Numbered from the stretch's first letter, positions 1 through 6,735 are shown. The stretch is DNA of 14,210 nucleotides from Bdellovibrio sp. (GCA_016213345.1 JACRAO010000221.1:1-14210), one strand, 5' to 3'. The notes: a model not told the origin generated them from the letters alone. Made by a program: numbers and translations.

Positions 1-70
1 AAATACAATAATTACAACTAAATTATCACATATATAAAAATAATTACATGGGTACAAATTTAGGCTCAAA

Positions 71-96
71 AAAAATAAACCCTCATGGTTACAAGG
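71..96 (-). terminator. possible weak rho-independent terminator
   Basis: On the minus strand, just after the stop of the C25-propeptide-like gene, AACC and GGTT can pair around a five-base loop and are followed by TATTTTTTTT. The stem is only four base pairs, so this is a weak candidate. The long U tract in the right place is the main support. The remaining bases to the left edge are very AT-rich and show no gene. Confidence 0.3.
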
Positions 97-98
97 AC

Positions 99-521
99 TT
101 AATTGTTTTTAGAACCAAAATTAGGAGGAAGATCCGTCAGAGTACCGCGACTCGGTGCGACAACTCCTAGATCATAAACTTTCCATTCCTTTTCTATCAC
201 CTCAAGTGACATTGTTTGCGTATCAAACGGCACTAATAAGTCTTTATTGAACTTTGGTAATGCGGGAAATCCCTTTTCCTCAATTGATGTAAGATCAGGC
301 ACAGAAACCTGAATAAAATTTTCTCCTAAAATCTCAATTGGAGTAACTTCGAATCCAGGTAACTCAAAAGACACTTGTATCTCTTTTTGATCAGACTTAA
401 CAACCTGAAACTGCACTTTCATAGGTGTTTGAGAATTTTGTGAAATCCATTTTGCATTAATTTCAATATTAAAAAAGAAAGAAAACAAAACTACTGAAAA
501 AACTGAAAAATATCTGTCCAT
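99..521 (-). CDS. short secreted protein resembling a C25 peptidase propeptide
   Basis: A 140-residue protein with an N-terminal signal peptide (about residues 1-23, hydrophobic VFSVVLFSFFF core, likely cut after INA). The rest reads like the propeptide of C25 cysteine peptidases (gingipain type): a PGFEVTPIEILGENFIQVSVP stretch, then EKGFPALP, a VPFD step and VVAPSRGTLTD near the C-terminus. In complete family members this leads into a catalytic domain of several hundred residues. Here the reading frame stops at once, and I find no continuation in the other frames of the last 98 bases. The start follows a GGGGGA ribosome site about six bases upstream. It lies 47 bases downstream of the glycosyltransferase gene and is probably co-transcribed with it. 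It could be a degraded protease gene, a stand-alone propeptide-like inhibitor, or an unrelated beta-sandwich protein. The family match is by eye only. Confidence 0.6.
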   Translation of the reverse strand: MDRYFSVFSVVLFSFFFNIEINAKWISQNSQTPMKVQFQVVKSDQKEIQVSFELPGFEVTPIEILGENFIQVSVPDLTSIEEKGFPALPKFNKDLLVPFDTQTMSLEVIEKEWKVYDLGVVAPSRGTLTDLPPNFGSKNN

Positions 522-568
522 GATTTTTCCCCCATGTTGTTGGCGTACTAATTTATTATTTCCTATTT

Positions 569-1717
569 TTATTTTTTTGCAATAGCTATGTATATATTTT
601 CTATATTTAAAATTGCATTCTGTGCGTCAAATTGACTCCGTGCAAGCTGAAAAGCGTTTTTCGCAATCGCGTCGTATAAATTTTTTTGTAGTAATAGTTT
701 TATCTTTTCTGCAAGTGCTGCGGCATTTCTAGGCTGAAAAAACAACCCTGTTTTCCGATCCTCTATGATATCTAACGGTCCTCCCTCCATGGGGGCAATT
801 GGCACACTTCCAACTGCCATAGCTTCGACCAAAGTCAGACCAAACCCCTCTGGCGTTATCGACGAACAAACCACCACATCCAAAGCTGCCATGACCTGCC
901 AAGGCTCTTGAGCTTCGCCCAAAAATCTAACCGGACTCTTTAGTAGCCTAGCTTGTTCTTCTAACTGTCGCTTAAAACCATGTCCACTTATTGAATTAGG
1001 CTCAGAACCGAAAATAAGACCATAAACATTTTTTTCATTCACTAAAGCTAATGCTTCGATAAAAAGTTTAATACCTTTTTGCGGATTTAATCTAGCCAAT
1101 ACACCTACTAAAAAATCATCTTTTTTAAAACCCCATTGGTTTCTTATAGATAAAGCTTTTTTATCATTTATAATCCAAGGATAAATCTGCTTGAAATTCA
1201 CTCCAAGACGAATCACCACTGTTTGTCGCACAGGGATAAAATATTTTAATAAAATATATTTATTTTTTAATTTTTCTTGTGCCATCAAAGTGTGTTGTGA
1301 ATTAACTAAAATTTTACGACAAGGTAAAATTTGAGCCAATAAATCCATCCAACCAGAAACTGGCCCGTGCTGAAACCAAATATGAGGCACCTTGTCTAAA
1401 TAAGCAGCAAGAGCACCTAATAAAGCACCATAAGCCATAGTAGAATGCACTAGCTGTATCTTTTCAGTACGAATTAAAACTCTTAACCACTTAATAATCT
1501 TAAAAATACTCCAAGGCCGGCTTAAGCGAAATTTTTCTGTATAAACAAAAACATGCCACTTGGTATTTTGTAGTTCATGCTCCAGAGGACCTGGCCTTAA
1601 TAGAGCATATGTAATGTCAAATTTAACTGGGTCATGCAAATACGCAGTATGCGATATAAAAGTCTCTGCCCCACCTCGTCCAGTAGATGGAACTATATAT
1701 AGAATTTTTAGCCTCAT
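569..1717 (-). CDS. GT4-family glycosyltransferase (GT-B fold)
   Basis: A 382-residue cytoplasmic or membrane-associated glycosyltransferase that should transfer a sugar from a nucleotide-sugar donor. The N-terminal Rossmann half begins MRLKILYIVPSTGRGGAETF, with the acceptor-side glycine loop GRGGAE at residues 13-18. The C-terminal half has the donor-site ARLNPQKG segment (R209, K214) and the classic EX7E motif, PEGFGLTLVEAM, with E290 and E298. It ends in the usual C-terminal helix region. The length is normal for GT4 enzymes. The ATG begins 10 bases after the stop of the sigma-54 activator, with no clear Shine-Dalgarno site, so translation is probably coupled. Acceptor and sugar cannot be read from sequence; lipopolysaccharide, capsule or glycoprotein synthesis are all possible. 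Pairing with a transcription activator suggests regulated rather than housekeeping expression. Confidence 0.88.
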   Translation of the reverse strand: MRLKILYIVPSTGRGGAETFISHTAYLHDPVKFDITYALLRPGPLEHELQNTKWHVFVYTEKFRLSRPWSIFKIIKWLRVLIRTEKIQLVHSTMAYGALLGALAAYLDKVPHIWFQHGPVSGWMDLLAQILPCRKILVNSQHTLMAQEKLKNKYILLKYFIPVRQTVVIRLGVNFKQIYPWIINDKKALSIRNQWGFKKDDFLVGVLARLNPQKGIKLFIEALALVNEKNVYGLIFGSEPNSISGHGFKRQLEEQARLLKSPVRFLGEAQEPWQVMAALDVVVCSSITPEGFGLTLVEAMAVGSVPIAPMEGGPLDIIEDRKTGLFFQPRNAAALAEKIKLLLQKNLYDAIAKNAFQLARSQFDAQNAILNIENIYIAIAKK

Positions 1718-1726
1718 GCATGAAAA

Positions 1727-3031
1727 TCATATCGGTATTTGTTGATTCTTTGAACTAAAAATTTTATGTCGCTTTAACATTTCAAACAATGTACTCCGCG
1801 CCACACCTAAAATTTTTGCAGTTTTTGCACGATTTCCTTCGTTAATACGAAGTGCTCTTAACAACATTACACGTTCCATTTCATCCAAAGTTAACACGCC
1901 TGCTCCGAATTCTAATTCTGTTTCATTTTGCGAATCTTCTTGTAACATCAAAAATCGAAAACTATCCTCAAACAAAATCTCCTCAGATGAAGCTGACAAG
2001 GCGCAAGTTCGTTCAATCACATGCCGAAGCTCTCTTACATTCCCTGGCCAAGGGTAGTTTTTTAATCTAAATAGAGCCTTTGGAGAAAGAGTTTTCTTAT
2101 AACAAGAAATAAATTGTTTTGCTAAAAGCTCAATATCTTGAGGCCTGGTTCTCAAAGAAGGAATGTTTAAACTCACGGTTGCCAAACGATAAAAAAGATC
2201 TTGCCTGAATTTTTTTTCTTCAACTAGTTTTTTTAAGGACTGATTAGTTGCACAAATAATCCTTACATCAGCATGAGTTGCATGATCAGAACCAACTGCT
2301 CGTAGCTCTCCGTCTTCTAAAAACCGAAGAAGTTTGACTTGTATTTCTAAAGGCAAATCTCCAACTTCGTCTAAAAATAATGTCCCGCCATGTGCCTGGA
2401 TTAATGCACCTGGTCTATGAGAAATCGCTCCAGTAAATGAACCTTTGACGTGCCCAAAGAGTTCACTTTCAGCCAAGCTCATAGGTAAAGCCCCACAATG
2501 AATCGGCACAAACGGTCCGGAGTGCCTTTCACCCCAAGCATGCATGAGGCGAGCCAAAACCTCTTTTCCCGTTCCAGTTTCTCCTTCAATATAGATGGAC
2601 AGAGGAGATTGGGCTGCCTTTTTTGCTGACCAAAGCAAATTTACTCCATCCGATGTACAAGTAAGCCATGGTTTAACTCCAGTGGGAAACTCTGGAGGAT
2701 CTTTTTTATCCCCCGTTGTTTCCTCCAAGGTTAAGACTGTATCCCCAATTTTAAGAGGAATTCCGGCTGGAATATGGGCTTCACGAACGAACAAATCACC
2801 AAGACAAACTGCATTACTTTGATCATCACCACAAAGTTTAAACCAAAAAGGGGAGTTCTGGGTTTTTTCATTCTCACGCCAAAAATGACCAACTTTTTTG
2901 GGCAAACTGAAGTCATTGAGGAAAATCGCTGAAGACTCTTCGCGCCCCAAACTAAATGGATTTTTTGTGTCATTTAAAATTAATTTTCTCACTTGTCCTG
3001 ATGGATCTTGTATTTTAACTTGCCAGTTCAT
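1727..3031 (-). CDS. FHA-domain sigma-54-dependent transcription activator
   Basis: A 434-residue enhancer-binding protein that remodels RNA polymerase-sigma-54 by ATP hydrolysis. Residues about 15-100 form an FHA-like phosphothreonine-binding domain (GR at 29-30, VGH at 47-49) in place of a response-regulator receiver. The AAA+ core has Walker A GETGTGKE (150-157), a sigma-54 contact loop reading GSFTGA instead of GAFTGA (197-202), Walker B GGTLFLDEVGD (215-225), and an arginine-finger region near FRQDLFYRL. The C-terminal Fis-type helix-turn-helix is at about 401-421 (RAKTAKILGVARSTLFEML). The start is set at the ATG preceded by GGAGG seven bases upstream; an upstream in-frame ATG at 3079 has no ribosome site. 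FHA-type activators usually respond to Ser/Thr kinases, but no kinase gene lies in the window. It leads the operon with the glycosyltransferase gene. Confidence 0.92.
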   Translation of the reverse strand: MNWQVKIQDPSGQVRKLILNDTKNPFSLGREESSAIFLNDFSLPKKVGHFWRENEKTQNSPFWFKLCGDDQSNAVCLGDLFVREAHIPAGIPLKIGDTVLTLEETTGDKKDPPEFPTGVKPWLTCTSDGVNLLWSAKKAAQSPLSIYIEGETGTGKEVLARLMHAWGERHSGPFVPIHCGALPMSLAESELFGHVKGSFTGAISHRPGALIQAHGGTLFLDEVGDLPLEIQVKLLRFLEDGELRAVGSDHATHADVRIICATNQSLKKLVEEKKFRQDLFYRLATVSLNIPSLRTRPQDIELLAKQFISCYKKTLSPKALFRLKNYPWPGNVRELRHVIERTCALSASSEEILFEDSFRFLMLQEDSQNETELEFGAGVLTLDEMERVMLLRALRINEGNRAKTAKILGVARSTLFEMLKRHKIFSSKNQQIPI

Positions 3032-3038
3032 AAAAAAA

Positions 3039-3043
3039 CCTCC
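3039..3043 (-). promoter_or_regulatory. ribosome binding site fixing the start of the sigma-54 activator
   Basis: GGAGG on the minus strand lies seven bases before ATG 3031-3029. It favours this start over the in-frame ATG at 3079, whose added residues would not belong to the FHA fold. Confidence 0.8.
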
Positions 3044-3124
3044 AATTGTTGTAAGAGCAAATTTTGTGCCAAAATGCATGTAGCTAAATTTAATGACTAT
3101 TTGTTTATGTTGTCCTGGAAAAGC

Positions 3125-3160
3125 GGTTCAAATTTATCCTGATCGGTTAAGACATGAACC
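3125..3160. repeat. spaced inverted repeat between divergent genes
   Basis: GGTTCA (3125-3130) and TGAACC (3155-3160) form a perfect six-base inverted repeat 24 bases apart. It lies in the roughly 210-base divergent region between the sigma-54 activator gene and the small membrane protein gene. It could be an operator or chance. I found no convincing -35/-10 pair or sigma-54 promoter in this interval. Confidence 0.25.
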
Positions 3161-3244
3161 ACCACAGGCATGTAAACTGTTTTTTACTTCTAGTTTACTA
3201 TTCTAAGTGCTAGACTCCTTAATACAGAAAACAAAGGAGCTAGT

Positions 3245-3463
3245 GTGTCCATACAAATTGCAATCTGCTTGATGATCGAACTTGCACTCATCGTTATTAC
3301 TTCTTTTCTACTGATTCAGCCAAATTATGTTTTTCATGGACAATCTAATACAATCAAAAATCTTGTAAAAAGCACTGGTTATATTTTTTTGTGTTTAACC
3401 TTTTTTTGGTCAGTTATTTTGGGATGTATTTTTGAACTTAGTCATTTAAGATTTATTATATAA
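3245..3463 (+). CDS. small two-helix membrane protein, unknown function
   Basis: A 72-residue protein starting at GTG, supported by AAAGGAG with five bases between GGAG and the start codon. It has two predicted transmembrane segments: about residues 3-24 (IQIAICLMIELALIVITSFLLI) and about 44-64 (TGYIFLCLTFFWSVILGCIF). They are joined by a short polar, mildly basic loop with NYVFHGQSNTIKNLVK. I do not recognise a family. The gene ends two bases before the ATG of the LD-carboxypeptidase, whose own ribosome site is not apparent, so the small gene may serve to couple translation. It is the first gene of the plus-strand cell-wall cluster. That the gene is real is likely; its function is not known. 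Confidence 0.65.
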   Translation: MSIQIAICLMIELALIVITSFLLIQPNYVFHGQSNTIKNLVKSTGYIFLCLTFFWSVILGCIFELSHLRFII

Positions 3464-3465
3464 AA

Positions 3466-4377
3466 ATGTTTGATGATAATAACCTTTTTCACATTGGCAT
3501 TATTGCTCCATCAAGTGTTATTTTAAAGAGTGATCTCACAAATGGCATAAAAAAATTAAAATCCAATGGATTTATTTCGATCAAAATCCACCCTGATTGC
3601 TATAAAAAACACTTGTTTTTTGCTGGTGACCAAAGGGCTAGAGCGTTTTATGAATTTGCAAAAGATGAATCAATACAAATCTTATGGTGTGCACGCGGAG
3701 GATATGGCGCCATAAGATTACTACAACGGCTTAAGGACTATACAAAGCAATTTGGCATTCCACCAAAAAAACTACTCATAGGTTATTCTGACATCACAGC
3801 TTTGCATGAATTTGTAAGAAAACACTGGCATTGGAGCATCCTGCATGCGCCAATGCCGGGATTAAAAGAATTCGTAAAAATAAAAAAAAGTGGATTTAAT
3901 GAATTAAAACAAATCATTTATGGCAACCATAAAAACACATGGCTTAATGAATTCAAATTAAAAAAACTTAAGCAAATATCAAAACAAAACATAACTGGGA
4001 CACTCGCTGGAGGAAATTTATCAGTGATTTGTTCCTTGGTGGGAACACAGTTTGCTATTCAAGCGGAAAATAAAATTTTATTTTTAGAAGACATCAACGA
4101 ACCACTTTATAAGATAGATCGCATGGTGCAACAACTGGCACTATCTGGAAATTTAACAAACATCAAAGCTTTAGTGCTCGGATCTTTTGGCGAAATGACT
4201 TCACAACTGGCTTTTAGAGAAATATTTCAATCATTAGGAAAGCATTTTCAGTTTCCTGTATTTTATGGATTACCTGTGGGGCATGAAAAGAATAATTTTC
4301 CACTTCCTCTGGGCGGTCAATATAACATTGACGAAAGAGGTATTATTCAATTATTAGATTGGGAGTGGGCACATTAA
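3466..4377 (+). CDS. ldcA: LD-carboxypeptidase (murein tetrapeptide carboxypeptidase, S66)
   Basis: A 303-residue cytoplasmic serine peptidase of family S66. It should cleave the terminal D-alanine from muropeptide tetrapeptides during peptidoglycan recycling; some relatives (MccF) instead hydrolyse microcin C-like compounds. The Ser-Glu-His triad is visible: S108 in the nucleophile elbow GYSD, E208 in FLEDINEP and H273 in LPVGHEKNNFPLPLG. The family motifs IGIIAPSS near the N-terminus and WCARGGYGAIRLL (74-86) are also present. Length is normal and there is no signal peptide, as in E. coli LdcA. It is translated two bases after a small membrane protein gene, and a tRNA gene begins at the base after its stop codon. 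The transglycosylase downstream on the same strand supports a cell-wall role. The LdcA versus MccF-like assignment is not settled by sequence alone. Confidence 0.9.
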   Translation: MFDDNNLFHIGIIAPSSVILKSDLTNGIKKLKSNGFISIKIHPDCYKKHLFFAGDQRARAFYEFAKDESIQILWCARGGYGAIRLLQRLKDYTKQFGIPPKKLLIGYSDITALHEFVRKHWHWSILHAPMPGLKEFVKIKKSGFNELKQIIYGNHKNTWLNEFKLKKLKQISKQNITGTLAGGNLSVICSLVGTQFAIQAENKILFLEDINEPLYKIDRMVQQLALSGNLTNIKALVLGSFGEMTSQLAFREIFQSLGKHFQFPVFYGLPVGHEKNNFPLPLGGQYNIDERGIIQLLDWEWAH

Positions 4378-4461
4378 GGCTCTGTGGCGGAATTGGCAGA
4401 CGCGTACGACTCAAAATCGTATGTCCTCACGGGCATCTCGGTTCGACCCCGAGCAGAGCCA
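4378..4461 (+). tRNA. tRNA-Leu (anticodon CAA)
   Basis: A type II tRNA with a complete fold. The acceptor stem GGCTCTG (4378-4384) pairs with CAGAGCC (4454-4460), with discriminator A at 4461. The D arm carries AATTGGCAGA. The anticodon stem TACGA/TCGTA encloses loop CTCAAAA, giving anticodon CAA for codon UUG. The long variable arm can pair as TGTCC/GGGCA, and the T arm is CTCGG-TTCGACC-CCGAG. The 3' CCA is not encoded, so CCA must be added by nucleotidyltransferase. The gene begins at the base after the LD-carboxypeptidase stop codon, so tRNA and mRNA are probably processed from one transcript. Confidence 0.97.
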
Positions 4462-4464
4462 AAA

Positions 4465-4494
4465 ATGAAAACACAGAAAGGGTTCAAACCATAA
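4465..4494 (+). other. possible nine-codon leader ORF before the transglycosylase
   Basis: ATG at 4465, three bases past the tRNA discriminator, opens a nine-codon frame (MKTQKGFKP) whose TAA (4492-4494) overlaps the candidate ATA/ATT start codons of the transglycosylase. No ribosome site can lie upstream of it outside the tRNA. It may be chance, a leader peptide, or the true start of the transglycosylase if a frameshift or sequence error lies in the A-rich stretch that follows. Confidence 0.25.
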
Positions 4495-5243
4495 TTAAAA
4501 AAAAATCTAAATCAAAAAAACAAAAATCAATTCACCCGTGGCGTCTTTGCCCTGCTGGGCAACATTGGATAATCACTCACCCTTTACATGTTCCACCCAG
4601 TAAAAAACATCCAGATGGAAGTATCACAACACGTCATGCTCATTGCGCTCACAACCCCTCTGGCAAAGATCAAATGTATCCGGAAGAAATCAAAAAAATC
4701 GCTGACCGTCATTTCTCCAAACTAAAACGGAAACCGTGTCAGCTTCCGCTGAAGTTTCCAAACGGAGTCAAATACGACGATTTAATTGCTGGCTGGGTGC
4801 AATATTGGAACGATATTTTCAGGCCAAAAGATCCGCTTGACCCCAATCTCATTAAAGCACTTATAGCCTCTGAATCAGGATTTGACCCAACAATGCTTAC
4901 AGATAAAAAAAACTCAAACAGTGCCCGTGGGCTCATGCAAATTATTAATCAAACAAGAAAAATCTTGGGAAATGAAAAAGGCGAACTTAAAGATCATTTC
5001 CTAACTGTCACTAAATCCAACCTAAATGATCCAAATATAAATATCTGCGCTGGAATCCGATGGCTCTTTCAGAAAAAGCTTCTTGCTTCAAGCAAGCTCA
5101 AACGTCCTGCAACATGGGAAGAAGCTGTTGCGGAATACAAAGGCACACTCGAAGATTGGCGCACTGGCACAAAAAAAGGAAATAAAATAATGAAGATTTT
5201 TCAAGACTATTTTTCTACGTTCACTCGGTGCAAAAAATCATGA
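4491..5243 (+). CDS. SLT-type lytic transglycosylase with a His/Cys-rich N-terminal region
   Basis: About 250 residues. The C-terminal half is a lysozyme-like SLT domain that should cleave peptidoglycan glycan strands to 1,6-anhydro products. The catalytic Glu is in LIKALIASESGFDP (about residue 128), followed by ARGLMQI (about 145-151) and AVAEYKGT (about 213-218). The N-terminal part starts with a lysine-rich tail and then has a dense run of His and Cys (CPAGQHW, ITHPLHVPPS, TRHAHCAHNPS). No signal peptide is seen. The start is uncertain: the frame is open through the tRNA, but no ATG, GTG or TTG occurs between the tRNA end and ATG 4674, which would remove the His/Cys block. I place it at ATA 4491 or ATT 4494, behind GAAAGGG (4476-4482). 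A start inside the tRNA or a sequencing frameshift is possible. It overlaps the next gene by ATGA. Confidence 0.8.
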   Translation: MIKKKSKSKKQKSIHPWRLCPAGQHWIITHPLHVPPSKKHPDGSITTRHAHCAHNPSGKDQMYPEEIKKIADRHFSKLKRKPCQLPLKFPNGVKYDDLIAGWVQYWNDIFRPKDPLDPNLIKALIASESGFDPTMLTDKKNSNSARGLMQIINQTRKILGNEKGELKDHFLTVTKSNLNDPNINICAGIRWLFQKKLLASSKLKRPATWEEAVAEYKGTLEDWRTGTKKGNKIMKIFQDYFSTFTRCKKS

Positions 5244-5833
5244 TTAAATATTTGCTCTTTGGATTAGTTATATGCAGTTTAGCGTGTTCAACACCAAAGT
5301 CTATCCATCTAAAGAAATTGACAGCACTTTATCCATACGGTCTCATAGGGGATGATTATGATATTCTTAATGAAGATGATCTTGCCTCTAATACCTGTGC
5401 AGCAGAAGAACAACCCTTTCCATCAGAAGTAGCCTCATATCCATATTGGCAATGTTTTCCAGTCAAGAATGTTGATATTGTATGCGAAGTTACTGGATAT
5501 GATAAAAGTCAAAAAACAAAATTGGCGATATTAGATCTGGAGGTAAAAGGAAAAGCAAAAAATCATCATTATCTATCCCGAAGAGCAATAGTCCTTGAAA
5601 CCTGTAATGAATTTCAAAATGATCTAAAAAGACTAACTGAAAAAGAAACCTATGTGTGTGCATCAGGGGGTTTTGGTGGCTATGATACTGATGATTTTGG
5701 GAAAAAAGAGGCCAATTGGGTATTTGATAAATTCAAAACAAAAAAAGGATGCTCATCCTACTTCGTGGGAGGGTGTGATTTACAATATCAGTTAAAAAAT
5801 GGATGTAAAATACCTAAACTATCAAAACGATAA
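5240..5833 (+). CDS. Cys-rich lipoprotein, unknown function
   Basis: A 197-residue predicted lipoprotein. The N-terminus MIKYLLFGLVICSLAC has a lysine-bearing start, a hydrophobic core and a LAC lipobox with the lipidated Cys at residue 16. The ATG overlaps the transglycosylase stop as ATGA, so translation is coupled; an in-frame GTG at 5228 would only add four residues. The mature part has eight further cysteines, enough for four disulfides, fitting an extracytoplasmic protein. A glycine/aspartate-rich segment (ASGGFGGYDTDDFG) precedes the last three Cys. I recognise no family. Its position directly after a cell-wall-cleaving enzyme suggests a partner, inhibitor or immunity role, which is inference from context only. 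A single bacterial lipoprotein unrelated to the enzyme is the plain alternative. Confidence 0.75.
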   Translation: MIKYLLFGLVICSLACSTPKSIHLKKLTALYPYGLIGDDYDILNEDDLASNTCAAEEQPFPSEVASYPYWQCFPVKNVDIVCEVTGYDKSQKTKLAILDLEVKGKAKNHHYLSRRAIVLETCNEFQNDLKRLTEKETYVCASGGFGGYDTDDFGKKEANWVFDKFKTKKGCSSYFVGGCDLQYQLKNGCKIPKLSKR

Positions 5834-5941
5834 ACCAATAGGTAATGACCAGCTATAAATCTTTCTCTTTTTTTTCAATAAGGACAGCAGCAATTAAATT
5901 TTCATTTCTTGTTTTAAAAGACTTTGATAAAATTATTTGTA

Positions 5942-6616
5942 TTAAATACAAGTCTGACAGCTCTTGATGATCTTAAAGATGAGAATATAATGTGAAACAG
6001 CTGCGACAATAACCATTGCATGAAAAATCTCATGATAACCGAAAACTTTTGGAAATGGATTGGGCCACTTCATAGCATAAATGAACGCACCCACACTGTA
6101 AGCCACTCCCCCTGCTAACAAAAACAAAAAACCTATAAATCCAATACTTTTATAAAATTCTGGACAATAAATAATCGCCGCCCAACCAAGTAATATATAA
6201 ATAACCACAGATACTTTTTTAGGAGCATGAGCCCAAAAGAGAGACTGAAAAAAACCTATTGCTGAGCCAATCCAAATCAACCAGAGCAATGAGTTGCCAT
6301 TCTTGTGCAAAGCAATCATTGCGAAAGGAGTTGTCGAGCCTGCAATCAAAAAAAATATTGCTGCATGATCAAGTTTTCGCAGCCACTGTCTTTGTTTAGT
6401 GGACCAAGTAGGCAAATGATAGAGAGAGCTCATTGCAAATAATAAAATGAGACTTGTTGAATAAATAATAGCAGCTATTATGGCTTTGGGGCTTGGAGCG
6501 ATTTTCACTAATAAACACCCTCCAACTATGGCACATAAGCAAGCCAATAAGTGAGACACTCCCCTCAATATAGGTTTTGGTGGTTTGGGAAATTTTTGAA
6601 AATCTAACAAGTTCAT
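5942..6616 (-). CDS. hemolysin III/PAQR-family seven-helix membrane protein
   Basis: A 224-residue integral membrane protein of the hemolysin III family (bacterial PAQR proteins, YqfA/TrhA-like). The three metal-binding signatures of the superfamily are intact: SX3H (S63-H67, in SSLYH), Asp at the start of the next helix (D83, in LDHAAIF), and HX3H near the end (H195-H199, in HEIFH). These are placed as for a zinc site among seven hydrophobic segments. The family name comes from a Bacillus cytolysin, but most bacterial members seem to act in membrane-lipid homeostasis, and haemolysis should not be assumed. I chose ATG 6616, which gives the usual short cytoplasmic N-terminus; a TTG 11 codons upstream has no ribosome site. 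It stands alone, converging with the lipoprotein gene across about 108 bases that hold no clear terminator hairpin. Confidence 0.9.
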   Translation of the reverse strand: MNLLDFQKFPKPPKPILRGVSHLLACLCAIVGGCLLVKIAPSPKAIIAAIIYSTSLILLFAMSSLYHLPTWSTKQRQWLRKLDHAAIFFLIAGSTTPFAMIALHKNGNSLLWLIWIGSAIGFFQSLFWAHAPKKVSVVIYILLGWAAIIYCPEFYKSIGFIGFLFLLAGGVAYSVGAFIYAMKWPNPFPKVFGYHEIFHAMVIVAAVSHYILIFKIIKSCQTCI

Positions 6617-6699
6617 TATGTTACAAGGTCTATACCAAAACCCAGGCAATCACAAGTCAAAGAAAAGCTTGATTTCAGACGCATGGCACTATATGGCAT

Positions 6700-6705
6700 T
6701 ATAAT
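6700..6705 (+). promoter_or_regulatory. -10 promoter element of the Cys-repeat protein gene
   Basis: A perfect TATAAT lies 30 bases before the ATG at 6736, in a short intergenic gap between divergent genes. No good -35 hexamer is seen at 16-18 bases spacing (AGACGC at 17), so an activator or another sigma preference may be involved. The 5' leader would be about 20-25 bases and include the AGGAGG ribosome site. Confidence 0.5.
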
Positions 6706-6722
6706 GATAACTTATTCTCTTA

Positions 6723-6728
6723 AGGAGG
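6723..6728 (+). promoter_or_regulatory. strong ribosome binding site (AGGAGG)
   Basis: A full AGGAGG sits seven bases before ATG 6736. It is the strongest ribosome site in the window, suggesting high translation of the Cys-repeat protein. Confidence 0.85.
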
Positions 6729-6735
6729 GGCTTTT

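Noticed and set aside
7..48. Ten-base direct repeat AATAATTACA at 7-16 and 39-48
   Set aside because: It lies in a very AT-rich stretch at the window edge where such matches are expected by chance; no third copy or regular spacing is seen.
4359..4490. N-terminal extension of the transglycosylase frame across the tRNA
   Set aside because: The frame is open from a TTG inside the LD-carboxypeptidase gene through the whole tRNA. The translated residues there are just the tRNA read as protein, so the extension is not a real N-terminus.
4378..5833. Integrated element at tRNA-Leu
   Set aside because: A tRNA followed by a phage-like lytic enzyme suggests an island, but there is no integrase and no repeat of the tRNA 3' end downstream in the window. 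Base composition also matches the neighbours.
6684..6698. Sigma-54-like TGGCAC ... GGCA upstream of the Cys-repeat gene
   Set aside because: It looks like a -24/-12 promoter, tempting because a sigma-54 activator is in the window. However, the GG-to-GC distance is one base short of the fixed spacing, and a perfect TATAAT overlaps the region just downstream.
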